Below, piece by piece: positions 29,601 through 40,646 of a stretch of 64,000 nt of DNA (the stretch's first letter is position 1; the number at the start of each line of letters is the position of its first letter). The notes below the pieces were generated by a model. The model saw only the letters and a program-made list of their open reading frames with translations, did not search any database and was not told the DNA's origin. This DNA comes from Scilla litardierei (lineage: Eukaryota > Streptophyta > Magnoliopsida > Asparagales > Asparagaceae): contig CM061133.1 of NCBI GenBank assembly GCA_030789695.1, positions 95,473,528 to 95,537,527 of the forward strand, written 5' to 3'. The translations under genes were made by a program, and so were the position numbers.

Positions 29601-32435
29601 TGTAACGACCACTTTTCGTTGTGCGTTGTTCGTGCACGTGCTTTTGGCCGTGCACGTGTTTATTTTAGACTTTATTTGATTGTGAATACTCTTGTGTGAT
29701 ATGCCGTTGCGAACGTCTCTGAGAGTATTAAATAGTGGCACTATCTTGAAACGACACTTCTCGAGTCGTTTTCCCACAATTTAAACTCACTCGATGAGAC
29801 GTGACGATTTTCACTTTTGACGGGAGACGTTCCTATTTTTAGTTTCGTCGTCCGACGTCGAATTTGAGATCCGTCTTCTTAGTTAGCTCACATTCGTCGC
29901 CACGAACACCACGATATTTATTTTATAATTTTTGGAGTTTATTTGACCACTTTTATAATTTTTACAAGTTTTATATTATTTTTAATAATTTATTTTTCAA
30001 TTAATTTCGGCCAAATAAAATTTATTTGAGTTTTAAACGTTTTAAGGAATTTTTGAGCCAATTTCCAGCCCATTTGGACCAGGTCAAATCCTAGATTGGG
30101 TTGGAGAAGTTTAAAATCAAATTTCAAATCTTTTTGAATTCTAATCCTATTAGATTTAGCCCTAGACCAAGTCAACCCACCTATACTATATAAGCAACCC
30201 CTAGCAAGTCCTATTTTCACAAGAAATTAGCCCTAGCCTCTTCCAAAGTCATCTTGGACGTTGCGACGAATCGTCGCAACGTTGCGACGTTCAGCACCCC
30301 GCACGACCGAGGAAATCCCCCGCATCCACCCGCTCTGACCGGCCGTCCCGCCCGCATCCGCTCCGCTCCGCACACAACGTCGACCGCCGCTTCGTTCCCC
30401 CGCCTGACCGAGAGGGCCTCTCGGTCAGACCGAGAGAACCGCCCGGTCGCCCCGCTCCGCACCGACCCGCTTGTCGCCCGCTCTGTCGCCCCGCTCCGCT
30501 CCGTGCACGACCGAAGGCCCCGCCCGCTGTGACCGAGCGCCCGAGCGCTGTATCGCTGCGACGCTGCTCCGCCCCGTACCCAAGCGCCTGACCGAGGCCC
30601 CCAGCGTGTCTGACCGAGAGAAGCGCTCGCCCCCGCTGCCGTGACCGACCCCCACACGTTGCACAGCCGTTCCCTAGTGTCTGACCGAAGGAGATCCCCG
30701 CACCGAAGCTGTACGACCGACGGCCACTTGTCGCAACCCCGCATCCGTCGCACCGCTTGCCTCCGTGGGCCCCCCAAGTTCTCCAGAGTTATTGTGGGTC
30801 CCCCAAAGGCCCCTAGGACTACTGTGGGCCCCACTTTGGTACGTTCTCTTCGACGACTTGCCGCGTACGACGTCGTCGCACGTCGTAGCCCGTCGTCGCA
30901 CGTACGAGCTTTGGAATCTGGAATCGTCGCCCGGGATATTTTCTCTGATTTTCCAACGAGGAATCTATTTTGGAAACAGGACTTGGAGCGCGTTCTCTTA
31001 TTCCAACCCCCGGCGTCGCTACCCGACGCCGGTGTAGCTTTCGCGTCGTGTTGAGGTAACGTTTTGCACCCCTAGGACCCCCAACCCAATTGCATGCTAA
31101 TCAAGACTAAAAATCAGTATTTTAAAGTATTTTAAATGTTTTAGAATCCACTAATCAAGATTAATAAAACGGATGTAGGCCGGTGGACTTGTGCACGTAG
31201 GAATCGTGACTTTGGACTCGTTGGACGGTGTTTTCTTGACGTGATAGTTGCAGGCAAGTGAAACTTGCCAACTTTTGTGTAGGGCCATGTTTTTAGGCCA
31301 CTTACTTGCTTTTAGCGTAAAAGAGACTAGTCAGTGAAATGATAGCTGGCTAGACGCCTACTTGATCTAGTTTGACAACGAAACTAGATCCGTCACCTAA
31401 ATGATCTAGCTTGACAACGAAGCTAGATCCAACCCCTTAAAATTGTTGTTCATGCATGCTAAACTGTCACGTTTACTTTCCTTACCTGTACGCTTTACTT
31501 TAACTGCCATGTCATGTCATCCATGCATTGAATGTTGCATTCGTAGCACACGCTACATACTTGTACTTGCTTGTCCCGGGCTAGGTGCACCCCTACGCCA
31601 TACTTGTTTACACACTTCCTGGCTCGTGGTCCAGAAGCGAGCATTACCGTTCGGGGGTAAGGCCCTGGCTCGACACACGTGGAGGGGTAGGGATAAACGT
31701 TCGCTTGAGCTTAGGAGTTGGCCCGCGCAGCCACTCTAGCCAAAAGACGGAATCTCTGTGCACGAGGTGCTTACTTTTCTTGTCTTGTACTTGTCTTGTG
31801 AATGTCATGCCATGCTCGTACTTTACTTTACTTTACCCTACTTGTTGCACTCATTACTTTAAACTGCCATGTCATTGCATCATGCTAGAACTGCTAGGTT
31901 GCTTTACTTTCACCACCTTTCAGTTTCACTTGCACAAGTCTTCCAGACTTGCTGACATGTGCCCCTTGCTCTTTTGGGTGTCACATGTTAGACCCTGAGC
32001 CAGAGACAGTTGCTGAGGACGAGGTGTTTGCTGACGCTGAGCCCGAGCCTACGTTCGTTGAGGAGTTCGAGGACACCGGAGACCAGTCTTAGAGACTGAT
32101 TTTACTTGCTTTTGCTTTAGGTTGCTGTTAGATGTCGGTGCTTGCACCTTTTCCTTGTTTTCGTACTTTGTACTTTTGTTGGCCATGCTGGGCCTCTTTT
32201 AGACTCTTTTATTTGTAGCCTGGTGGCTTTTCTGCGATGTTGAGATTTATTATTATGGATATTCTGAGATGTTCTTTTTGTCTCTTTCGTTATTGTTATC
32301 TTTGTTTCGTTTCGCATTGCAAGGACCTGCAGATTAAAGTGATTGACGCTTATCGGACTTGCGGCTTTGTAGCTTCAAGTCTGAGCGGACCTTCTCACGC
32401 TTCGCCTCCACGTTTTTGGGAAGCGGGGCGTGACA
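29601..32435 (+). repeat. Element B 3' LTR
   Basis: 2835 bp at offset 4791 from the 5' LTR, with only about three differences noticed (for example at 30541, 30956 and 32230). It contains the second copies of the GACCGA block, leader hairpins and micro-ORF (31985-32092). Confidence 0.92.
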
Positions 32436-33207
32436 CATGCTGAGGGCGTGCATGTTGGATTTCAAGGGTTCGTGGGAGGACCATCTACATCTGGTGGAGT
32501 TCTCTTACAACAACAGCTTCCAGGCGAGTATTGGCATGGCGCCTTTCGCCGCTTTTTATGGGAGGAAATGTCGATCGCCATTGAGTTGGGATGACGTTCA
32601 TGATCGGGAGTTGTTGGGACCTGAGATGATCGTGGAGGCCGTGGATGTTGTCAGGAGCATTCGGAAGAGGTTGAGGATTGCTCAGGACCGTTTTAAGTAT
32701 TGGGCGGATGCTAAATGTCGTCCTTTGGAGTTTCAGCCGGGCGACCAAGTGTTTCTGAAGATTTCCCCGAATCGTGGTGTGATTCGTTTTGGGAAGCGAG
32801 GGAAGTTAAGCCCGCGATACATTACACCGTTTGACATTCTGGTGAAAGTTGGCGAGGTAGCTTATCGCTTAGCCTTGCCGCCATCTTTGGAGGGAGTTCA
32901 CAATGTTTTCCGTGTGTCGCAGCTTCGTCGATACATTAGCGATCCATCTCATGCTGTGGATTTCTCGGAGATTACCGTTCGCACCGATATGACGTATGAC
33001 CAGCAGCCAGTGCAGATTCTGGATAGGCGTCAGAAGTCACTTCGGAACAAGGTTGTCAACCTTGTGAGGGTGATGTGGCGACACGGCTCACCTGGAGAGT
33101 CTACTTGGGAGAATGAGGATGAGATGCGAGAGCGTTTCCCACTTTTGTTTCCGGACACGTGAGTGTTGGAAATTCCGAGGACGGAATTTTTCTTAAGTTG
33201 GGGAGGA

Positions 33208-35821
33208 TGTAACGAATGGTTTTCATGTATCTGGATTTATTATATTATATTATAAGTTTTGGTGGATTTTCTCCTTATATGTGGTTTTCGTCTCCGTAAC
33301 TTTCATTTTCAATCGTATCGTCGTGTTTTCTAGCTTCTTTCTTAGAATCGTCGATTTTGGAGTAAGTCATTCGTGACGGGCTTCGTATTGGTCATATATT
33401 TTTGTTAGATCAAGCCTAGGAGTCTTAGGAATCGATCCCGGAGCTCCGCGCTCCATATCGTAACTTTTGGTGCTCATTAGCCGGTGTAAGAAGGGGCACC
33501 GACCGACTAGATGACGATCCAGTCGGTCGGCAAGCCTTCTTGAACCGACTAGTTGGCTTTGTTAATTTCTCAAGAGTTACTGTTTGTCGTTAGTCAGTCT
33601 AAGAACGTTGGTTGACCGACTAGGTTGCAAACTAGTCGGTCGGCAATGCTTTTTCAACCGACAACCTCATCAACTATTTTTGGTACTAGTTACTGTTCCT
33701 TCTTATTCGGTCTAAGTTCATCTTTCGACCGACTAGTTTTAAAACTAGCCGGTTAAGTTATGTACTCAGACCGACTAATTCTTAGTTCTTCTGAACAGTC
33801 GAGTACTGTTTACTCTTATTCGGTCTAAGAACGTTCATCGACCGACTAGATGCCAAACTAGTCGGTCAGTAGTTGTTCTTTGACCGACTAAATCTAAATC
33901 CTATTTCTATACTGGAGTTACTGTTTGGACTTAGTCGGTCTGCGTTGGTCAACCGACTGACTAGTTCCCAAACTAGTCGGTCAGTGGTTTCTCTTTGACC
34001 GACTAATCTGTGTTGAAACCCTAATTTCTGGGCAGCCGCCAGCCCTTCCTATTTAAACCCCTCCCAAACGTTTTCTTCTCCTTCCTCACGACCTAAAACC
34101 CTAGTTTCTCCCCCATTGAGCCCCCTACTACCTCAAACCCTTATTTCTTCATCCCAAGCCCAAAATCCATCATCCAAACTCTCCCTTAACACATTCTACC
34201 TCTCATCTTCCCCAAAATCTCATCAAACCCCCAAAATCCCCCAAAACCCTATTTCTCCAAACTTCTCCATGCATTTCCAGATCTGAACCATAGGTTCCCC
34301 GGAGCGTTTCTTCCGTTGCCGTGGTTGCTCGACATTATTCTTCCGTTCCCTATACGGTAATACTCGATTCTTTAGTTTTAGCATGACCCGATGTGTTTTT
34401 GTGAAACCCTAAGGAAATGAATATTGTTTGTTGATTGTTTCTCCATAACAGCGACTTCCCCGTAGATTAGCGTCTGTGGGACGAACCCTCGTTGATCGTC
34501 ATCCTCGGTGCTAGGCAAGTGAAACTTGTCACTTAGGGTTTAGGCCATGTTTTAGGCCATTTGCTTGGTGTAGGCGTAAAAGAGACTAGGCGACGAAATG
34601 ATACTCGCCTAGGTGCAAATTTAGGAACTAGCTTGACAACGAAGCTAGATCCGACATTTATCATGTTGCACAATTACCATGTCATGTTTAATTTCCATTA
34701 ACGGTACGCAAATTAATTTTCATGTCATTGCATTCTTCAAGTGTTTCCGTGATTGCGTAGCTTCGCTACAATGCTTCTGTTCCTGGCTCGTGTTCCAGAA
34801 GCGGGCCATGTGTTGGTTGATAGCCAATGGCCGAACTACTTGTTTCCGGCTAGGTGCACCCCTACGCCAAATGCTTATGAATCGTGAAATAGAATGCGAG
34901 CTCCTGTGCGGCGCAACCCTGGCTCATTTACTGAGCTCGTGTGCGGGGACCCTGGCTCGTTTACATGTGGGTATTGGGGGTAAGAGTTAAGCGGCCATTC
35001 AAATGGGAGTATGCCCGATCAGCAACTTCAGTTGTAAGGCGTAAACTCTGGGTTTTGGGGTAGTGTTAAGCGGTCACTCAGCGTGAATGCCAAACCGTTC
35101 AGCTGTAAGGCGTAAACATCTACAAACAACTTGAAACGTGACTAGTGAATTGATTGAGATTGTTAGTAGCTTGGCTACTCTTGTCTTGTCCCGATAATTG
35201 TTCTCTTGTACTTATTGTTTCACCATGTCCTGCTTGTGCACTCATGTGATAACTGCCATGTCATGCACACTATAACTGCTAGGTTGCTAGTTGCCTTACT
35301 TACAGTTTCCTTGCCCAAGTCTTTTAGACTTGCTGACATGTGCCCCTTTACTCTTTTGGGTGACACATGTTAGATCCCGAGCCTGAGTACCTTGTTGAGG
35401 ACGAGGTGTTTGCTGACGCCGAGCCCGAGCTTGTGTTTGACGGGGAGTACGTGGACACTGGGGACCAGTCCTAGTGTCTCCGTTGTGTTTTCCCTTTTTT
35501 TAGACTGCTGTTTTGTTGTCGGTGCGTAGCACCTATACTTTGTTACGTTATTGCTTTTGTTGGCCTTGTTCTGGGCCTTTAGACTCTTTCTTTTGGCCTG
35601 GTGGCTTTTCTGGATGTTGAACTTAATTTCCATGTTGGACAAATTATGAGATATGAGAATTTCATTTCTGTCTCTTCTTGTGTTATTATTGTTGTTCCGT
35701 TTGTGGTTACAGGGACCTGCTTATGTTTTATTGACGCTTATCGGGTTTGGGGCTTCACAGCTCCACTCTCGTGCGGACCTTTTCACGTCTCGCCTCCTTT
35801 TTATGGAAGCGGGGCGTGACA
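33208..35821 (+). repeat. Family A LTR, middle (shared by A1 and A2)
   Basis: 2614 bp, TGTAACGAATGG ... GGGCGTGACA. It acts as the 3' LTR of A1 and the 5' LTR of A2. No target duplication borders it, as expected for an LTR inside a recombination-made tandem. It contains the ACCGAC array (about 33497-34010) and the acidic micro-ORF (35367-35474, intact). Confidence 0.92.
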
Positions 35822-35966
35822 GGTTTTGTTGGTGGCCCTTGCAGGTCCTCTTCTGTAACTGCAATTATCGGAATAACGATACTAATATTTGAACGTCCAA
35901 TAAACTAAGTTCGACGTCCGAGTCATAAGCTATGAGTCTAATCTGCTTCGTTTTCTGTGTCATTAG

Positions 35967-37098
35967 ATGGCAGGAAGGCGATTCACCCGTGGTGGAGGTA
36001 GTGGTGCGCTCCCTCATGATGAGGAGCCTGAGCGGGAACCCACCAACGGAGAGATGATGCGAATGATGCTCCAGATGATGCAAGTGCAGCAGAGCGTGCT
36101 CCTGCAAGTCCAGAATGCTCCACTTGCTCGAGCTGCCCGGGCACTTTCGGATGTCCCTCGCTCCGAGCCGGGAGCGAAGCAATTTCGGGAGCTGGGTCCC
36201 GCATATTTTGATGGGTCTGAGGGTCCTCTGGCTGCCGATGAGTGGATTCGGAACATTGAGGATAACTTGAAGATGGCCAAGATCACCCCGGCTGGATGGG
36301 TTGATTTGGCGAAGAGGCAACTTAAGGATAATGCTCGGAACTGGTGGGATGCGGAAGAGAAGATGTTGGTGGAGCCGATAGCTTGGACTACCTTCAAGTC
36401 CAGGTTTGATGAGGAGTTCTTTCCGAAGTCTGCTAGGAAGGAGATGCTGCAGCGCTTCATTGATCTGAAGCAAGGGAGCTTGACGGTGGACCTGTACCAC
36501 CAAGAGTTCACTAGGCTGAGTCAGTTCGCACCGAAGATGGTGCAGGATGCTGATGAGAGGGCTCAGAGGTTCCTGCAGGGAGTTGCTTTGGAGCTCCAGA
36601 GTTTTGTGTCTTCCTCTGATCTGGACTCTTATCAGAAGGTTCTGGTCGCTGCGAGGAGGCAGGAGCAGAACCTGAGTCAGAGGAGAGGACATGTTCCTGG
36701 TGCTGGGAAGAGGCCTATGGAGCAGGCCAGGGCGGTGGTTAGGCCTGGTTTCAAGCCTAATCAGCCAGCTCAGTTCAAGAGGCCAGGAGGGCCTCTTCAG
36801 AATACTTGCCATTTCTGCGGCAAGCCTGGCCACATCAAGGATCAGTGTAGGAAGTTTATGGGCCAGTGTTTGGTTTGTGGTGATGCTTCTCATGTCGCGA
36901 AGGATTGTCGGCATGCGAATCAGCTGCGGAGGGCACCTGTTGCAGCACAGCCGTTGCAGCAGCGAGCGTCTGTTCCTGCTGGACGTGGAGTGACTCTTGT
37001 TCCACAGAGGCAGGCTTTTCAGTAGGCTATTCCGCTGAGGAGGCAGGCTTTTCTGATGACCGCTGTGGAGAGCGAGGCTGTGGATGAGGTTATCGCAG
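35967..37098 (+). pseudogene. gag: Family A gag, copy A2
   Basis: ATG at 35967. Same domain order as A1: capsid region, then CCHC knuckles at 36807-36848 and 36867-36908. This copy keeps the frame that A1 lost near 21870 but has TAG at 37023-37025 where A1 has CAG. Beyond the stop the frame continues to the intron 1 donor at 37098. It is otherwise nearly identical to A1. Confidence 0.88.
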
Positions 37099-37211
37099 GT
37101 AATCCTCAATCTAGCTGTTACTTTCCTAGCAAGTTTTGATTGCTAGATGGTGTTGTTTGCTTGAACGTGATTGTTTGCTAGACTAGGATTTGATTGTTAA
37201 TTGTTTGTTAG
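37099..37211 (+). other. Putative intron 1 between gag and pol (A2)
   Basis: GTAATC ... TTGTTAG, 113 nt, phase 1, equivalent to 22026-22136. It keeps the in-frame TGA (37137-37139). The sequence between the splice signals differs from A1 by substitutions and a 2-nt length change, while donor, acceptor and stop are unchanged. Confidence 0.6.
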
Positions 37212-39626
37212 GTGTGGTTTTGGTGTGCACATTTCCTGCACGAGTCCTCTTTGACTCTGGTGCATCGATGTGTATTATTTCTCGGAGCTTTGTGGATAGG
37301 CATTCCTTGTCGACGTCCCCTCTTCCCAAGAGTTAGAATATCGTTACAGGGAATGGCGTGGTCTTGGTGCATCGTGGTTGCAATTCTTGCTCGTTGGTGG
37401 TTTGTGGACATGAGCTTTACGCTGATTTCATTGTCCACGACATCATCAACTATGATGCAGTTCTTGGGATGGACTGGCTTGCAAGCTTCTATGCTAAGAT
37501 CGACTGTCGGAGGAAGAAGGTGGTGTTCGAGATTCCCGGACATCCAGTATTTGAGTTCAGCCGTGGTAGCAGTTCGCTTGGTCCTGTCTTAATTCGGTCC
37601 AGACCGGTGGAGGTTGTGGCTATGCAGATGGAGTTGGAGTGGCCAGCGGTTGTGCGGGATTTTGATGACGTCTTCCCCGAGGAGATGTCTGGTTTGCCAC
37701 CTAATCGAGCTCTAGAATTTTCTATTGATCTTGTTCCGGGAGCACAGCCGATTTCGAAGGCGCCGTATCGTATGGCACCCGCTGATTTGGAGGAATTATG
37801 GAAGCAGCTGGATGAGCTTTTGCAGAAGGGTTATATCAACCCTAGTGTGTCTCCGTGGGGAGCACCGGTGCTGCTGGTGAAGAAGAAGGATGGTTCGCGT
37901 CTCATGTGCGTGGACTATCGGTAGTTGAATGCGGTGACCATCAAGAATAAATACCAGTTGCCTCGCATCGATGATATTTTTTATCAGCTTGGAGGTTCGA
38001 GGGTGTTTTCTAAATTGGATTTGAGGAGTTGTTACCATCAGTTGAAGGTGAAGAAGGGAGATGTTCCGAAGACAGCGTTCAGGACGAAGTATGGACACTA
38101 CGAGTTTGTGGTTATGCCTTTCGGTGTAACCAATGCACCCGCAGTTTTCATGAACCTGATGAACTTGATTTTCTACGACTTTTTGGATAAGTTTGTCGTT
38201 ATCTTTATTGACGACATTCTGATCTATTCAAAGTCGGAGGAGGAGCATGCCTCGCACTTGAGGACGGTATTGGAGATTTTGAGGAAGCATCGGTTGTATG
38301 CTAAGTTTTCGAAGTGCGAGTTTTGGCTGGATAGAGTTGCTTTTCTCGGGCATGTGGTGACTGGAGAGGGTATTTCAGTGGATCCCGAGAAGATTAGGGC
38401 CATCAGAGAGTGGCATGTCCCGTCGTCTGCGTCTGAGATTCAGAGTTTCCTTGGGCTTGCTGGTTACTATCGACGTTTCATTAAGGACTTTTCCCGTATT
38501 GCTGAGCCGATGACCAGGTTGACGCGGAAGGATGTACCTTTTGTTTGGTCGGGTGATTGTGAGAATGCTTTTGGTGTTCTGAGCGAGAGGTTGACGACTG
38601 CCCCTATTCTTGTTGTGCCTGATCGCAGCGGTGGATTTGAGATCTTTTGCGATGCTTCTGGCAAGGGCTCGGTTGTGTGTTGCATCAGCACGGGCATGTT
38701 GTGGCATATGCTTCTCGTCAGCTCAAGGTTTATGAGAAGAATTAACCGACGCATGATTTGGAGTTGGCTGCCGTTGTGTTTGCTCTTAAGATTTGGAGGC
38801 ACTTCTTGCTGAGTGAGAAAGTGAAGATTTTCACCGATCACAAAATCTTGAAGTATATTTTTACTCAGAAGGAGCTCAACATGCGACAGCGTCGATGGTT
38901 GGAGCTCATGGCGGATTATGAGATTGATTTGCAGTATCACCCTGGCAAGGTGAATGTGGTCCCTGATGCGCTGAGTAGGCTTCCAGCTGTGATGATTTTG
39001 ACTTGTGGAGATTGCAGCAGGATTTTTGCGAGTCTGGTGTTGAGATTGTTCTTCCTGGGGAGGCTTCTTCGTTGATGTGTATGCAGATACAGTCGACGAT
39101 TGTGGATCGGATCAAGGCCGGCCAGGCTGAGGATCCGAAGCTGGTGAAGATTCGGGAGCAGGTGGAAGCCGGTCTGCGGACTGACTTTTTGATTCATGAG
39201 GATGGCTCGCTGAGGTTTGGAGCGAGGTTGTGTGTGCCAGCTGGGGATATTAGAGAGGACTTGATGGTGGAGGCACATAGCTCGCCGTATTCTGTGCATC
39301 CTGGTGGGACCAAGATGTACCAGGATCTTCGTCTGAATTATTGGTGGCATGGCATGAAGAGGAGTGTGGCTCGGAGTGTAGCCAAGTGCTTGTTTTGTCA
39401 GCAAGTAAAGGCGGAGCATCAGCGTACGGCCGGGTTGCTACAACTGCTTCCGATTTCGGAGTGAAAATGGCAACACATCACTATGGATTTCGTGACTGGA
39501 CTACCTCAGAGTCCGAAGCAGAATGACACGATTTGGGTGATCGTAGATCGATTGACCAAATCCGCGCACTTTATTCCGTTCCGAGTGGGACAGTCCACTG
39601 AGGCGCTAGCGAGGAGATATATGGAG
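37212..39626 (+). pseudogene. pol: Family A pol, copy A2: protease, RT, RNase H, integrase N-terminal part
   Basis: Same domains as A1, with FIDD at 38204-38215. Lesions relative to A1: TAG at 37334-37336 (Trp in A1), TAG at 37922-37924 (Glu in A1, in the YRELN motif), a one-base loss near 38667 in RNase H, TAA at 38743-38745, a four-base loss near 39005 and TGA at 39462-39464 (Cys in A1). Cys is kept here where A1 has its RNase H stop, so the lesions of the two copies are largely complementary. The copy cannot make active enzyme. Confidence 0.88.
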
Positions 39627-39698
39627 GTAAAATTCTTTTACTCTCCGTTTTATTTCCTTTTTCCTAGTTTGGATGGTGATGTAACGTGAATCGTGCAG
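39627..39698 (+). other. Putative intron 2 inside integrase (A2)
   Basis: GTAAAATTC ... GTGCAG, 72 nt, phase 0, with in-frame TGA at 39687-39689. Removal joins LARRYME directly to EVVRLHG with no gap against the usual chromovirus integrase spacing. The T-rich middle fits plant introns. The acceptor is intact here, unlike in A1. Confidence 0.6.
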
Positions 39699-40601
39699 GA
39701 GGTCGTGCGACTTCACGGAGTCCCCGTGAGTATCGTGTCAGACAGAGACACGAGGTTCACATCTCAGTTCTGGCAGAGTTTGCAGAAGAGTTTGGGTACG
39801 CGTCTGAGTTTCAGCACGGCGTACCATCCGCAGACGGATGGCCAGTCCGAGAGGACGATTCAGATCTTGGAAGACAAGCTGAGGGCGTGCATGTTGGATT
39901 TCAAGGGTTCGTGGGAGGACCATCTACATCTGGTGGAGTTCTCTTACAACAACAGCTTTCTGGCGAGTATTGGCATGGCGCCTTTCGCCGCTCTTTATGG
40001 GAGAAAATGTCGATCGCCATTGAGTTGGGATGACGTTGGTGATCGGGAGTTGTTGGGACCTGAGATGATCGTGGAGGCCGTGGATGTTGTCAGGAGCATT
40101 CGAGAGAGGTTGAGGATTGCTCAGGACCGTTTTAAGCAATGGGCGGATGCTAAACGTCGTCCTTTGGAGTTTCAGCCGGGCGACCATGTGTTTCTGAAGA
40201 TTTCCCCGAATCGTGGTGTGATTCATTTTGGGAAGCGAGGGAAGTTGAGCCCGCGATACATTAGACCGTTTGACATTCTGGAGAAAGTTGGCGAGATAGC
40301 TTATCGCTTAGCCTTGCCGCCATCTTTGGAGGGAGTTCACAATGTTTTCCATATGTCGCAGCTTCGTCGATACATTAGCGATCCATCTCATGCTGTGGAT
40401 TTCTCGGAGATTACCGTTCGCCCCGATATGACGTATGACCAGCAGCCAGTGCAGATTCTGGACAGGTGTCAGAAGTCACTTCGGAACAAGGTTGTCAACC
40501 TTGTGAGGGTGATGTGGCGACACGGCTCGCCTGGAGAGTCTACTTGGGAGAATGAGGATGAGATGCGAGAGCGTTTCCCACTTTTGTTTCCGGACACGTG
40601 A
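39699..40601 (+). pseudogene. pol: Family A integrase C-terminal part and chromodomain, copy A2
   Basis: An uninterrupted frame of about 300 codons: catalytic core ([22 protein letters not shown]), the C-terminal DNA-binding region ([11 protein letters not shown]) and a terminal chromodomain-like stretch (about 40450-40590). The stop is at 40599-40601. It lies downstream of several stops, so it is not translated as part of a working Pol. It shows the sequence that element B interrupts in A1. Confidence 0.9.
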
Positions 40602-40646
40602 GTGTTGGAAATTCCGAGGACGGAATTTTTCTTAAGTTGGGAAGGA

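Larger units (their letters stand above)
24810..32435 (+). mobile_element. Non-autonomous LARD-type element related to family A (element B)
   Basis: This 7626-bp element has two LTRs of exactly 2835 bp (24810-27644 and 29601-32435) and a 1956-bp internal region with no open frame above 60 codons. LTR ends (TGTAACGAC / GGGGCGTGACA), the post-LTR sequence GGTTTTGTTGGTGGCCCATG, a TCCGAGTCATAAGC leader block, a TCCGAGGACGGA block and a GGTGGGGAGGA polypurine tract are all shared with family A. About three LTR mismatches were noticed, so insertion is very recent. It probably used A-type proteins. Confidence 0.92.
24629..33162 (+). pseudogene. pol: Family A integrase C-terminal part and chromodomain, copy A1, split by element B
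   Basis: The catalytic core resumes ([28 protein letters not shown]) to 24809, is interrupted by element B (24810-32435 plus the second CATGC), and continues at 32441-33162. The last part holds the [11 protein letters not shown] region and a chromodomain-like stretch with ILDRRQKSLRNK and [12 protein letters not shown] (about 33010-33140). A chromodomain guides integration to marked chromatin. The stop is at 33160-33162, and TTCCGAGGACGGAA and the PPT follow before the next LTR at 33208. Confidence 0.88.
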
